Assembly (NCBI GenBank): GCA_046351455.1
Contig: JAXLYM010000032.1
Span: forward strand, 37,741-101,740
DNA length: 64,000 nucleotides
Origin: JADJRH01 sp046351455
GTDB lineage: Bacteria > Myxococcota_A > Polyangia > Polyangiales > Polyangiaceae
Direction of reading: 5' to 3'
The position numbers and the translations under genes are program-made. Each line of letters begins with the position of its first letter. Positions within the stretch are counted from its first letter, which is position 1. Under the pieces are notes generated by a model, which was not told the origin of the DNA, searched no databases, and was given only the letters and a program-made list of their open reading frames with translations. This document shows, piece by piece, positions 29,317 through 38,023 of the stretch.

Positions 29317-31659
29317 GTGGACAGGCGGCCTTCGCAGTACACGCTCCCGCTCTTCGGCGATGACGCCGGATGGGGCTCGCCGGCGCCGCGGCAGGCCGAG
29401 TCGCCCAAGCCGCCCCGCGCGCGCTCTCCGAAAAAGGGCGCCGACGCATCGCCTCCTCTTCCGCCGGTCGCGCCCGTCGAGGACACGCCGGCGCCGCCGG
29501 TCCTGGAGACGCCCGCGCCTCCCGCGATCGAGACGCCCGCTCCGCCTCCGATCGAGACGCCGGTGCCGCCGGTCGCGGAGACGCCCGCGGCGCCCGCGAT
29601 CGAGACGCCTGCTCCGCCGATGGTGAACACTCCGCTGCCGCCGGTCGCGGAGACGCCGGTGCCGCCGGTCGCGGAGACGCCGGTGCCGCCGGTCGCGGAG
29701 ACGCCTGCGCCGCCCGCGATCGAGACGCCCACGCCGCCGATGGTGGCGGCCTTCCCGGCGCCGATGCGACGGCCGTCCTTTCCGATCGAGCGCACCGGCG
29801 CTTCTGCGACGCGCGCGCCCCGTTCGCCGGATCCGGAGACGCCGCCGCCGATGTTGCGGCGCAATGCACCGCCGGCGGACCACGATTTTCCGCCGCCTCG
29901 TCGCGCACCCGCTTCGGCGGATCCGGACTTTTCGCCGCCGCGTCGCGCGCCCGCTTCGGCGGATCCGGACTTTTCGCCGCCGCGTCGCGCACCCGCTTCG
30001 ACGGATCAGGACTTTCCGACGCTGACGTCTCGTCGCGCGACTCCGCCCGCGGAGAGTGATTTCGCGCCGCCTCGTCGCGCGCCCGTGTCGACGGATCAGG
30101 ACCTTCCGACGCTGCAGTCCCGTCGTGCGCCCGCGCCTTCGGAGATGGATGCTCCGCTGCAACGGCGCGCGCCCGCGTCCGCGGAGCAGGAGATGCCCGC
30201 GGGGATGCCTCGCAGCGCTCCTCGCTCGGGGCGCGCGCAACAAGAAGAAGAGGCGCCGGTCCTCAGCGTCGCGGATCTCGATCGGCGGCTGAAGCGCGTC
30301 GTCGAAGGCGCGACCGAGAAGGTGCGCGTCGCGGGCGAGGTGTCGAACCTCAAGAAGCACGCGAGCGGGCACAGCTACTTCACGCTCAAGGACGAGGAAG
30401 AGGACGCGTCGATCGACTGCGTGATGTACCGCACCGCGCCGGCGCGCGCGCGCATGCTCCTCGAAGACGGGGCGCGCGTGGTGCTGCAGGGGCGCGCGAC
30501 GGTGTTCGTCCCGCGCGGGCGGCTGCAGCTCATCGCCGACGACGCTCAGCTCGAAGGGCGCGGCGCGCTGCTCGAGGCGCTGGAGCGGCTCAAGGAGAAG
30601 CTCGCCTCCGAAGGGCTGTTCGATCGCGAGAGGAAGCGCCCGCTGCCCCGCGACGCGAAGGTGATCGGCGTCGTGACGAGCGGCGACGGCGCGGCGATCC
30701 ACGACATCATCAAGGTGGCGTTCCAGCGCGGGCCGGTGCGCATCGTGCTCGCGCGGGCGCCGGTGCAAGGGCGCGACGCAGCTCCGAAGATCGCGCGCGC
30801 CCTCGCCACGCTGTCGCGGCTGCGCGACGTGGAGGCGATCATCGTCGGGCGCGGCGGCGGCTCCGCGGACGATCTGCTCGCCTTCAACGAAGAGGTGATC
30901 GTGCGCGAGGCCGCGCGCTGCCGCGTGCCGGTGGTGAGCGCGGTCGGTCACGAAGTGGACATTTCGCTCCTCGATCTCGTCGCCGACGCGCGCGCCGCGA
31001 CGCCCTCGCAGGCCGCGGAGATGCTGGTGCCGGACGCGGCGGCGCGGCGCGCGGAGCTCGCGCACGTCGCGCAGCGGATGCGGCGCGCGCTGATGTTGAA
31101 GGTCGACCGCGCGCGCTCGGATTTGACGCTGCGGGAAGGGCGGCTCGATACGTTCCAGCGCGCCCTCGCCGAGCGGCAGCAGTGGGTCGACGACGCGATG
31201 GCCCGCATGGAAAAGGAGATGGTCCGGCGCGTCGGGCAGGAGCGCACGTCGCTCGCGCAGATGGACCGCGCGCTGTGGTCCCGGCACCCGCGGGCGGTGC
31301 TCGCGGCGGCGCGCGCGGCGATCGAGCCCGCGGCGCAACGGCTGGCCCCCGCGACGAGCGCGCGCATCGTGACGGCGCGTCGTGAGATTGACGTGCTCTC
31401 GTCGCGGCTCGCTCGCGCGGTGGAGAGGCGCCTCGACGCGGAGCGCGGGGGACTCTCGCGCGCGGCCGGTCGGCTCGACGCGCTGTCGCCGCTCGCGGTG
31501 CTGTCGCGCGGGTACGCGATCGCGACGGACGAGCGAGGCCGCGCGGTGCGCTCGGTGCACGAGGTGGCGCCGGGGCAGCGCCTCGACGTGCGCGTGCACG
31601 ACGGGGCGATCCAGGCGCAGGTGATCGCGACCTCCCGCCGCGACGGAGACGCGGGATGA
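29317..31659 (+). CDS. xseA: Exodeoxyribonuclease VII large subunit with repetitive N-terminal extension
   Basis: 780 residues starting at GTG 29317; usual XseA is about 400-460. Residues 1-314 are an extension: QYTLPLFGDD near the start, eleven octapeptides PPxxETPx (60-147), then seven units of about 14-16 residues beginning RRAP (195-298). The conserved enzyme starts near 315 with the OB-fold (RVAGEVSNLKKHASGHSYFT) and continues with catalytic VIGVVTSGDGAAIHDI, GRGGGSADDLLAFN, VSAVGHEVD and the C-terminal coiled coil ending LSRGYAIATDE. It degrades single-stranded DNA with XseB, which is not encoded nearby. The stop is embedded in a 53-base tandem repeat leading into aroE. Confidence 0.93.
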   Translation: MDRRPSQYTLPLFGDDAGWGSPAPRQAESPKPPRARSPKKGADASPPLPPVAPVEDTPAPPVLETPAPPAIETPAPPPIETPVPPVAETPAAPAIETPAPPMVNTPLPPVAETPVPPVAETPVPPVAETPAPPAIETPTPPMVAAFPAPMRRPSFPIERTGASATRAPRSPDPETPPPMLRRNAPPADHDFPPPRRAPASADPDFSPPRRAPASADPDFSPPRRAPASTDQDFPTLTSRRATPPAESDFAPPRRAPVSTDQDLPTLQSRRAPAPSEMDAPLQRRAPASAEQEMPAGMPRSAPRSGRAQQEEEAPVLSVADLDRRLKRVVEGATEKVRVAGEVSNLKKHASGHSYFTLKDEEEDASIDCVMYRTAPARARMLLEDGARVVLQGRATVFVPRGRLQLIADDAQLEGRGALLEALERLKEKLASEGLFDRERKRPLPRDAKVIGVVTSGDGAAIHDIIKVAFQRGPVRIVLARAPVQGRDAAPKIARALATLSRLRDVEAIIVGRGGGSADDLLAFNEEVIVREAARCRVPVVSAVGHEVDISLLDLVADARAATPSQAAEMLVPDAAARRAELAHVAQRMRRALMLKVDRARSDLTLREGRLDTFQRALAERQQWVDDAMARMEKEMVRRVGQERTSLAQMDRALWSRHPRAVLAAARAAIEPAAQRLAPATSARIVTARREIDVLSSRLARAVERRLDAERGGLSRAAGRLDALSPLAVLSRGYAIATDERGRAVRSVHEVAPGQRLDVRVHDGAIQAQVIATSRRDGDAG

Positions 31660-31765
31660 TCTTGCTCACTCGACTCCGCGGTCCGTCACGCGGCTTCGGA
31701 GACGCGGGATGAGCTTGCTCACTCGATACAGCGATCCGTCACGCCGCTGCGGAGGCGCGGAATGA
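31644..31765 (+). repeat. 53-base tandem repeat joining xseA and aroE with ATGA stop/start relay
   Basis: Two full units (31644-31696, 31697-31749) and a partial third from 31750 repeat at exactly 53 bases. Each contains CGGAGRCGCGG followed by ATGA (31656, 31709, 31762). The first TGA ends xseA and the third ATG starts aroE. Between them two 18-codon frames (31656-31712 and 31709-31765) each start at one ATGA and stop at the next, so ribosomes could pass by four-base overlaps from xseA to aroE. Confidence 0.85.
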
Positions 31766-32661
31766 ACGCGCCGTATCGATCCGCTGTGCGGCGGTTCGGG
31801 GTCGTGGGGCATCCGATCGGGCACTCGCTGTCGCCGGTGATGATGCGCGCTGCGTTCGACGCGCTCGGGCTCGCCTGCTCGTACGAGGCGGTGGACGCGC
31901 CCGATGAACAGGCGATGGAGCGGCTCGTGACCGAGCTGCGCGCCGGGGCGTGGGACGGGCTCAACGTGACGGTGCCGCACAAGCGGAGGGCGCTCGCGCT
32001 CGCGGACGCCGCAGGTCAAGAAGCCGAGCGCTCGGGCGCCGCGAACGTCCTCGTCCGCGAGGCGAACGGGCGCGTCCGCGCGGAGAACACCGACGCGCCC
32101 GCGATCGTGCGCGTGCTCGAACCGCTCTTGCGATCGCGGCGTTGGGCGCTCGTCGTCGGGAGCGGCGGGGCCGCGCGCGCGGCGCTGCTCGCGTGCGAGG
32201 CGCTCGGCTTCCGCGGCGTCGACGTCACGAGCCGCTCGTGGACGTCCCCGGAGGTGGCGTGGCACCGCGGCTCGAAGCTGCCCGAGATCAAAACGAAGAT
32301 GCAGTTCGAGCCTTGGATCACCGAGTGGGGCGTGCCGTCGCAGCTCGTCGGTCGCGAGGTCGATCTCGTGATCCAGGCCACGAGCGCGGGCATGCTCGGC
32401 GCCGATCCCGGAGAGGACGTCGTGGAGCACGTGCCGTGGGGCTCGCTGCCGCGCACGGCCGTCGCGTTCGACCTGGTGTACCGCCCGCGATCGACGCCGT
32501 TCCTCGTGACCGCGCGCCGTGAAGGGCTCGTCACCGAAGGCGGCCTCGGCATGCTCGTCGAGCAGGCCGCGCTCGCCGTGCAGATGTGGCTCGGCGTCGC
32601 GCCCCCGATCGACGTCATGCGACAGGCCGCGGAGAAAGAGCTCCGCGAGAGCCGCACCTGA
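31762..32661 (+). CDS. aroE: Shikimate dehydrogenase
   Basis: 299 residues. It reduces 3-dehydroshikimate to shikimate with NADPH, step four of the chorismate pathway. FGVVGHPIGHSLSPVMM binds shikimate, and catalytic Lys lies in NVTVPHKRRAL. AENTD supplies the Asp partner, VVGSGGAARAAL is the NADP loop, and VIQATSAGM and GGLGMLVEQAALAVQMW close the fold. GGAGG before ATG 31762 fits as Shine-Dalgarno. A 20-30 residue insertion around WHRGSKLPEIKTKMQFEPW makes it slightly longer than E. coli AroE (272 aa). It probably shares a transcript with xseA. Confidence 0.95.
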   Translation: MNAPYRSAVRRFGVVGHPIGHSLSPVMMRAAFDALGLACSYEAVDAPDEQAMERLVTELRAGAWDGLNVTVPHKRRALALADAAGQEAERSGAANVLVREANGRVRAENTDAPAIVRVLEPLLRSRRWALVVGSGGAARAALLACEALGFRGVDVTSRSWTSPEVAWHRGSKLPEIKTKMQFEPWITEWGVPSQLVGREVDLVIQATSAGMLGADPGEDVVEHVPWGSLPRTAVAFDLVYRPRSTPFLVTARREGLVTEGGLGMLVEQAALAVQMWLGVAPPIDVMRQAAEKELRESRT

Positions 32662-32700
32662 CGAGGCCCGCTCTTCGAGCGCCGCTTCGAATCACGTGAA

Positions 32701-32802
32701 CGCTTCCCCGCCCTGAACGAGCGAAGCGAGAGATTTGGGCGGGGCGGGCCGCGCGCAGCGAAGCGAGCACGGACCGGGGGTGGGCACCCTTTTGCGATTT
32801 TG
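32701..32802 (+). repeat. Family B repeat, copy 3
   Basis: CCGCCCTGAACGAGCGAAGC, GAGATTTGGGCGGGGCGG, GCGCAGCGAAGCGAGCA and GGGGGTGGGCACCC match the copies at 14606 and 28824. It fills the gap between convergent aroE and the GGDEF/EAL gene. Confidence 0.75.
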
Positions 32803-32810
32803 GCGATGCT

Positions 32811-34922
32811 TCAGTCGACGTCGAGCGCCTTGCAGACGTCGCCGATCGGGGCGGGGCGCGCGTAGTACCAGCCCTGGCCGTAGTGCACGCCCATGCCCGC
32901 GAGCACCTCCGCCGCGGCCGCCGTCTCGACGCACTCCGCGATCGTCTTGATGCCGAGCGTGGTCGCGATGCGGTTCACCGACTCGACGATCGCGCGGTGC
33001 AGCGCGTTCGTCATCATGTCCTTCACGAACATGCCGTCGATCTTCACGTAGTCGACCGGCAAGCGCTCGATGTAGCCGTACGACGCGTGGCCGCTGCCGA
33101 AGTCGTCGATCGCGAAGCGGCAGCCCATCGCGCCGAGCTCCTGGATCAGCCAGCGCACCTCGTCGAGGTTGTTGAGCGCCGCCGTCTCCGTGATCTCGAA
33201 GCACACCTTGCCCGGCGGCACCGCGGAGCGCTCCAGGTTCTCCACGATGAAGTCGAGCAGGCCCTCGCGCGCGAGCGAGATCGCGGACAGGTTCACCGAG
33301 AAGAGATCCAGCTTCCGCAGCGCGCGGCGGGGGAGGGCGCCGATGGTCTGGAACGCCTTCTTCACCACGAAGCGATCGATCGCGTCCATCACGCGGCCGT
33401 TCTCCGCCGCCTGGATGATGCCGACCGGCGACTGCGGGCGCCCCTTCTCGTCGAGCACGCGCATCAGGATCTCGAAGTGGCCGCCCTGCTCGCGCGGGCC
33501 GATCGGGTGGATCGTCTGCGCGTAGAGCTGCAGCTTGCCGGACGCGAGGTGGTGCTGGATGCCCGCCACCCACTCCATCGATCGGCGGCTCTGCGCCATC
33601 TCCTCGTCGTTGTCGAGGTACACCTGCAGGCGCGCGCCGCCGCTCTTCTTCGCGACGCGGCACGCGTGGCTCGCGGCGGCCATCGCGGCGTCCGCGGAGT
33701 CGCACTCGATGCCGAACGGGAAGAGGCCGAGGCTCGAGTCGATCAGGAACGTCTTGTGGCCCCACGCGAAGCGGAACTCGCTGAGGCGCCGCTGGATCTC
33801 GCGCGCCACCCGCTCGGCGTCGCGCGCGTCGTGGTCCGTGAGCAGGATCGCGAACTCGTCGCCCGCGATGCGCGCGGCGCAGTCCTCGGCCGGGAGCACC
33901 TCGTAGAGGCGCGTCGCCACCCACTGGAGCAGATCGTCGCCCGCGTCGTGGCCGCACGTCGCGTTGACGAGGCGGAAGCGATCGAGGTCGATGTAGCAGA
34001 GCGCGTGGCGGCCGCCGCTCGTCCTGCACGCCTTCAGCACCTCGTCGATGCGCTCGAGGATGCCGCGGCGGCTGTAGAGGCCCGTCAGCGGATCGTACCG
34101 AGCTCGTCGCGCGATCGTGGGCGCGAACACCGCGCCGCTGTGCGATTCACGGAAGACGATGAGCGCGCCCTCGGCCCCTTCGCGCGGGGCGATCGCGTGG
34201 CGCACGCCGACGATGTCGTTCGCGTCGCGCTGGATCCAGCCCGTGGTGTCCGCGCCGTCCGCGAGCGGGCCGTCGGCGGTGGAGGAGACGACGCCGGTGT
34301 GCAGCACCTCGTCCACCAGGATCGGACCGTCCGCGAGCCTGCGGCGGAGGATGCGCTCGGCGGCCTCGTTCATGCGGACGACGCGGCCCTTGTCGTCGGT
34401 CTCGATCACCGCGACGCCCACGCGCTCGAGGCACGCGTCCAGGCCGGGCGTGTCCATCGCGGGCGGCGGCGCGCTGAGCTCTCCGCTCGCGATCGACATG
34501 ATCTCGCTCGTGGTGACGGAGCTCGGCTCGTCCGCGATGAGCGCGGTGCTCGGCGGGATCGTCTTCGCGACCGTCTCGACGAAATCGATCGCCGAGATCG
34601 ACCTCTGCCGCGGGATCTGGAGGACGCTCCCGGAGGGCGGAGTCGGGGCGTCACGCCGCGCAGGAGGCCGGTTCGTGCGCGGCTCCTCGTCCATCAGGGC
34701 CTCGAGATCGATGCTCTCCGCCGGCGCGGGTGCGGCGCGCTCGCCGGAGGATGGCTCGGGCGGCGGGAACGCGCTCCGGCCTTCGGACGCTACGTCCCGA
34801 TCGGCGAGATCGCTTGGGTCCTGTGGTTTCAATCCGCCCGATGGTACGCGAAAACGACGTTGGCCCGCATTGGGAACTTGCCCCACACCCGGGCGACCGG
34901 CGTAGAACAAGACACCCTCCAT
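32811..34922 (-). CDS. PAS-GGDEF-EAL cyclic-di-GMP signalling protein
   Basis: Up to 703 residues from ATG 34922; the start is uncertain because that ATG overlaps the tssJ start on the other strand, and ATG 34697 is an alternative. After a disordered N-terminus come a PAS-like sensor (LDACLERVGVAVIETDDKGRVVR...), a GGDEF domain with YDPLTGLYSRRG and signature AGDEF, and an EAL domain. The EAL domain has EIL in place of EAL but keeps NLSAISL, EITETA, DDFGSG, KIDGMF, ECVET and GQGWYYARP, so c-di-GMP hydrolysis is plausible. No RxxD inhibitory site precedes AGDEF. Cytoplasmic, no membrane helix. It could link c-di-GMP to the neighbouring T6SS genes (inference). Confidence 0.9.
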   Translation of the reverse strand: MEGVLFYAGRPGVGQVPNAGQRRFRVPSGGLKPQDPSDLADRDVASEGRSAFPPPEPSSGERAAPAPAESIDLEALMDEEPRTNRPPARRDAPTPPSGSVLQIPRQRSISAIDFVETVAKTIPPSTALIADEPSSVTTSEIMSIASGELSAPPPAMDTPGLDACLERVGVAVIETDDKGRVVRMNEAAERILRRRLADGPILVDEVLHTGVVSSTADGPLADGADTTGWIQRDANDIVGVRHAIAPREGAEGALIVFRESHSGAVFAPTIARRARYDPLTGLYSRRGILERIDEVLKACRTSGGRHALCYIDLDRFRLVNATCGHDAGDDLLQWVATRLYEVLPAEDCAARIAGDEFAILLTDHDARDAERVAREIQRRLSEFRFAWGHKTFLIDSSLGLFPFGIECDSADAAMAAASHACRVAKKSGGARLQVYLDNDEEMAQSRRSMEWVAGIQHHLASGKLQLYAQTIHPIGPREQGGHFEILMRVLDEKGRPQSPVGIIQAAENGRVMDAIDRFVVKKAFQTIGALPRRALRKLDLFSVNLSAISLAREGLLDFIVENLERSAVPPGKVCFEITETAALNNLDEVRWLIQELGAMGCRFAIDDFGSGHASYGYIERLPVDYVKIDGMFVKDMMTNALHRAIVESVNRIATTLGIKTIAECVETAAAAEVLAGMGVHYGQGWYYARPAPIGDVCKALDVD

Positions 34923-35580
34923 GGTCGCCCCGCGCGCTCTGCGTTTCTTGGCCCCTCGGCTCGCCGCCCTCACCCTCGCGGTCACCGCGTTCGCGTCGCT
35001 CGGCGCGACGTGCGCTCCGGCCGCCCCCGTCGAGCCGCCGAAGCCGTGCGACGTGCAGATCGTCACGCTCAACATCTACGCCGCGGACAACATCAACCCG
35101 AACGAGAACGGCAACCCGCGGCCGGTGCGCGTGCAGCTCTATCAGCTGAAGAACGAGGTGCGCATGGAGAACGCCACCTACGATCAGATCCTCAACAACG
35201 CGAAGGAGACGTTGGAGGACGACGTGCTGAAGGTGGACGAGCTCGCGATCTATCCGAACGACCTCGTCGAGGTGAAGTTCGAGCGCATCAAGGAGGCGAG
35301 CACGCTCGCGGGCGTCGCGCTGTTCCACGGCCCCAAGGGATCGAGCTGGAAGACGTTCTACCAATTCCCGCTGATGCCAGGCGAGGTCGCGTGCGGCGGC
35401 CGCGGCAAGGACGGCGGCGCGCCCGACGCGGATCCGCGGACCGCGTTCTTCATCGAGGGCGCGAAGATCGACAACGGCAGCCAGTTCGACGAGACGATGT
35501 TCCCGAACGCGAACCCGGTTCGTAAGGTGAACCTGCCGAAGAAGGGCGCCTCGCCGGAAGCCGCGCCCACGCCTCGCTGA
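34921..35580 (+). CDS. tssJ: Type VI secretion lipoprotein TssJ
   Basis: 219 residues. A signal peptide (ALRFLAPRLAALTLAVTAF) leads to a Cys in a weak lipobox (GATC). The SciN/VasD-type domain follows: VQIVTLNIYAADNINPNENG, PVRVQLYQLKNEVRMENATY, LEDDVLKVDELAIYP and PLMPGEVACGG. TssJ is the outer-membrane lipoprotein that binds the TssM periplasmic domain. It is first of the plus-strand tssJ-K-L-M run. Its ATG and the ATG of the divergent GGDEF/EAL gene share the tetranucleotide CATG at 34920-34923, leaving no separate promoter gap on paper. Confidence 0.88.
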   Translation: MVAPRALRFLAPRLAALTLAVTAFASLGATCAPAAPVEPPKPCDVQIVTLNIYAADNINPNENGNPRPVRVQLYQLKNEVRMENATYDQILNNAKETLEDDVLKVDELAIYPNDLVEVKFERIKEASTLAGVALFHGPKGSSWKTFYQFPLMPGEVACGGRGKDGGAPDADPRTAFFIEGAKIDNGSQFDETMFPNANPVRKVNLPKKGASPEAAPTPR

Positions 35581-35786
35581 CGTCTCGCGGACGTCGCATC
35601 AAGCTCATCGTGTGTTGGGCCGCGTGATGGGCTCACGTCTTCCGTGAGCGCCCTGTCACGCGTCACGATGACGTCACACGTTCAGCGTCAAGTCCGCTTT
35701 GATGCGGCCTGCATCGTGTATTTCCCGCCTCGCGTGAAGTCGCGCCACCCGGGTGACAACTTCTGATAAAGAGGTGGGCGGGCGAA

Positions 35787-37151
35787 ATGATCCACCCGCG
35801 AAAGCCTGTCTGGACCGAGGGGCTCTTCATGACCCCTCAGCATTTGCAGCAGTCCGACCTCTACCACGAGGCGCTGATGCACGCCCGAGTTCATGCGCTC
35901 GCCGCGTATGACTGGGGGATCAGCGGAATTCAATTCGACGAGCGCGCGCTCGCCGCTGGGCAGCTCAAGCTCGTCAAGGCGCACGGCGTCTTCGCCGACG
36001 GCACGGTCTTCATGGTCGGCGATCGCGGCGAGGACGTGTGCGAAGCGCGCCCGCTCGAAGGCGCGTTCCCCGCCGCGCTCGAGTCGCTCGACATCTACCT
36101 CGCGATCCCGAACTCGCGCGACAACGCCGCGAACATCGGCCTCGACCCAGCGAAGGCGGGCCCGGCGGTGCGCTTCCTCGCGACGTCGTCGACGGTGCAG
36201 GATCAGAACACCGGACGGAACGAGACGGCGGTCACGTGGGCGCGCGGCAACCTGCGCCTGATGTTCGGCACCGAGCCTCGCGACGCGTACCAGGCCCTCC
36301 GCGTCGCGCAGCTCGTCCGCGATCGCACCGGCGCGATCGTCCTCCGCAAGGAGTTCATCCCCTCCATCTTCCACATCGGCGCGTCCGAGCACATGATGGC
36401 GAGCCTCCGCCGCGTGCTCTCGGCGCTCGTCGGCAAGCAGAAGTCGCTCGCGGAGGGCCGCCGCCTGCGCTCCGCCGCGAACGTCGACTTCCAGGCGTCC
36501 GACACCGCGAAGTTCTGGCTCCTGCACACGTGCAACTCGTTCATCCCCGTCACGTCGCACTACGTCGATCACGGCGACGCGACGCCCGAGGAGCTCTACC
36601 AGATGCTCGGCGGCCTCATCGGTCAGCTGTGCACCTTCTCCGCCGACGGCGATCCGACCGCGATCCCGAAGTTCAACTACCTCGACCTCACCGAGTGCTT
36701 CGAGCCGATCTTCGCGCGCGTGCTGGCGCTCATCGCGGGCTCCCTCGCGGACGACTACATCGTCGTGCCGATGGAGAAGCGCGAGGACGGCATGTACCTC
36801 GGCCGCTTCGAGGATCCGAAGATCCCCCGCAACCACGAGCTGTTCCTGGAGGCGAAGGGCATCGACGAGGCGACGCTGCGCGAGCGCCTGCCGCGCCTGC
36901 TCAAGATCGGATCGTGGACGCACATCGGCCACATCCTCAACGCCGCCATGCCGGGCGTCCGCGTGCAGATCGAGTACCGGCCCCCGGGGGCGATCCCGAT
37001 CCGGCCGGGCGTCGTGTACCTCCGCGTCGACCAATCCGGCGATTACTGGAACGACATCCTCGGCTCTGGCACGATCGCCATCTACCAGCCGATCGAACCC
37101 CAAAAAGTGGACCTCCGGCTCATTGGGGTGAAAGCTGCGGGCGCAAAGTAG
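35787..37151 (+). CDS. tssK: Type VI secretion baseplate protein TssK
   Basis: 454 residues, normal length. The conserved opening KPVWTEGLFMTPQHLQQSDLY is diagnostic, with FDERALAAGQLKL, IHIGASEHMM-type FHIGASEHMMASL and the C-terminal YFRLDQ-like YLRVDQSGDYW. TssK is a trimer linking the baseplate wedge to the TssL/TssM membrane complex. GAGGTGGG precedes the ATG. The 206-base gap from tssJ includes a CTCACG-TCTTC-CGTGAG hairpin, so a separate promoter for tssK is possible. Confidence 0.96.
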   Translation: MIHPRKPVWTEGLFMTPQHLQQSDLYHEALMHARVHALAAYDWGISGIQFDERALAAGQLKLVKAHGVFADGTVFMVGDRGEDVCEARPLEGAFPAALESLDIYLAIPNSRDNAANIGLDPAKAGPAVRFLATSSTVQDQNTGRNETAVTWARGNLRLMFGTEPRDAYQALRVAQLVRDRTGAIVLRKEFIPSIFHIGASEHMMASLRRVLSALVGKQKSLAEGRRLRSAANVDFQASDTAKFWLLHTCNSFIPVTSHYVDHGDATPEELYQMLGGLIGQLCTFSADGDPTAIPKFNYLDLTECFEPIFARVLALIAGSLADDYIVVPMEKREDGMYLGRFEDPKIPRNHELFLEAKGIDEATLRERLPRLLKIGSWTHIGHILNAAMPGVRVQIEYRPPGAIPIRPGVVYLRVDQSGDYWNDILGSGTIAIYQPIEPQKVDLRLIGVKAAGAK

Positions 37152-37261
37152 TCCGTTCCCCGACTCTGGGACGACGGCCCGCGTGAGCGCGCCCGCCTTC
37201 GCCCCCCCGCGCAAGCCTCATTGACCACCCGGGAACGGACCGTCTGATTCAGGAGCCACGC

Positions 37262-37945
37262 ATGGCGAGCATGTCGCAAGAGATGTACTGGGTCTGCTCC
37301 GATGTCTTGTCGCTGATCCTTCAGCTCCGGAGCTCGCGCGATCTGCCGGCCTCCGACATCTTGCAGCGCCGCGTCCTGCAGCTCTTCGAGACGATGATGC
37401 AGAACGGCAAGGAGCGGCGGATCCCCGAGCAGGACATGATCGACGCGAAGTTCGCGCTCGCCGCCTTCGCCGACGAGATCGTCTACCACTCGACCTGGCC
37501 GGGGAAGACGCAGTGGCTGCAGAACCCGCTGCAGCTCCAGTTCTTCGGCATCAACACCGCCGGCGACGGCTTCTTCAACAACCTGGATCAGCTGCACGGG
37601 CAGCGGAACCGGGAGCACGTCGCACAAATCTACTACCTCTGTTTGGCCCTTGGCTTCCAAGGGAAATATCGTCTGCGGAACCAGGAAGGTTTGACCGCGG
37701 TCGTGGAAGGGCTCGGCAACTACGTGGCGCTCAGCTTGGGCGGCGGGGACATCCTCGCGCCCAACGCGGAGCGCAAGGACGGCGCGACCGGCACCGTCCG
37801 CAAGGAGCTGCCGTTCCTCGCGATCGCGCTCGGCTTCCTCGTCCTCGCCATGCTCGTCGTGATCATCCTCAAGCTGGTCGTCGGCTTCAACGCAGACAGC
37901 GTGGTCGACGCCATCAACAAGCTGGTCGCGGGCACCGCCAAGTGA
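37262..37945 (+). CDS. tssL: Type VI secretion membrane protein TssL (DotU family)
   Basis: 227 residues. The cytoplasmic helical domain has MYWVCSDVLSLILQLRSSRDL, DAKFALAAFADEIVYHSTWPG and FFGINTAGDGFFNNLDQL, then YYLCLALGFQGKYRL. A single C-terminal membrane helix (FLAIALGFLVLAMLVVIILKLVV, about 181-205) follows. It ends 15-20 residues later, so unlike many TssL proteins it has no OmpA-type peptidoglycan-binding extension. TssL forms the inner-membrane platform with TssM and contacts TssK. Seventy-eight bases separate it from tssM. Confidence 0.95.
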   Translation: MASMSQEMYWVCSDVLSLILQLRSSRDLPASDILQRRVLQLFETMMQNGKERRIPEQDMIDAKFALAAFADEIVYHSTWPGKTQWLQNPLQLQFFGINTAGDGFFNNLDQLHGQRNREHVAQIYYLCLALGFQGKYRLRNQEGLTAVVEGLGNYVALSLGGGDILAPNAERKDGATGTVRKELPFLAIALGFLVLAMLVVIILKLVVGFNADSVVDAINKLVAGTAK

Positions 37946-38023
37946 CGGCGCCGGCCGCACAGAGCGGCCCCGGATCGACGCGCGGGCAGACGCGGTTCGT
38001 AGCGGTTTCGTAGGAGACGTTCG

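Noticed and set aside
26973..29864. A 963-residue minus-strand frame across the minisatellite and xseA 5' end
   Set aside because: It is an antisense frame of the transglycosylase and the repeat array; its Ala/Val/Gly repeats come from the array.
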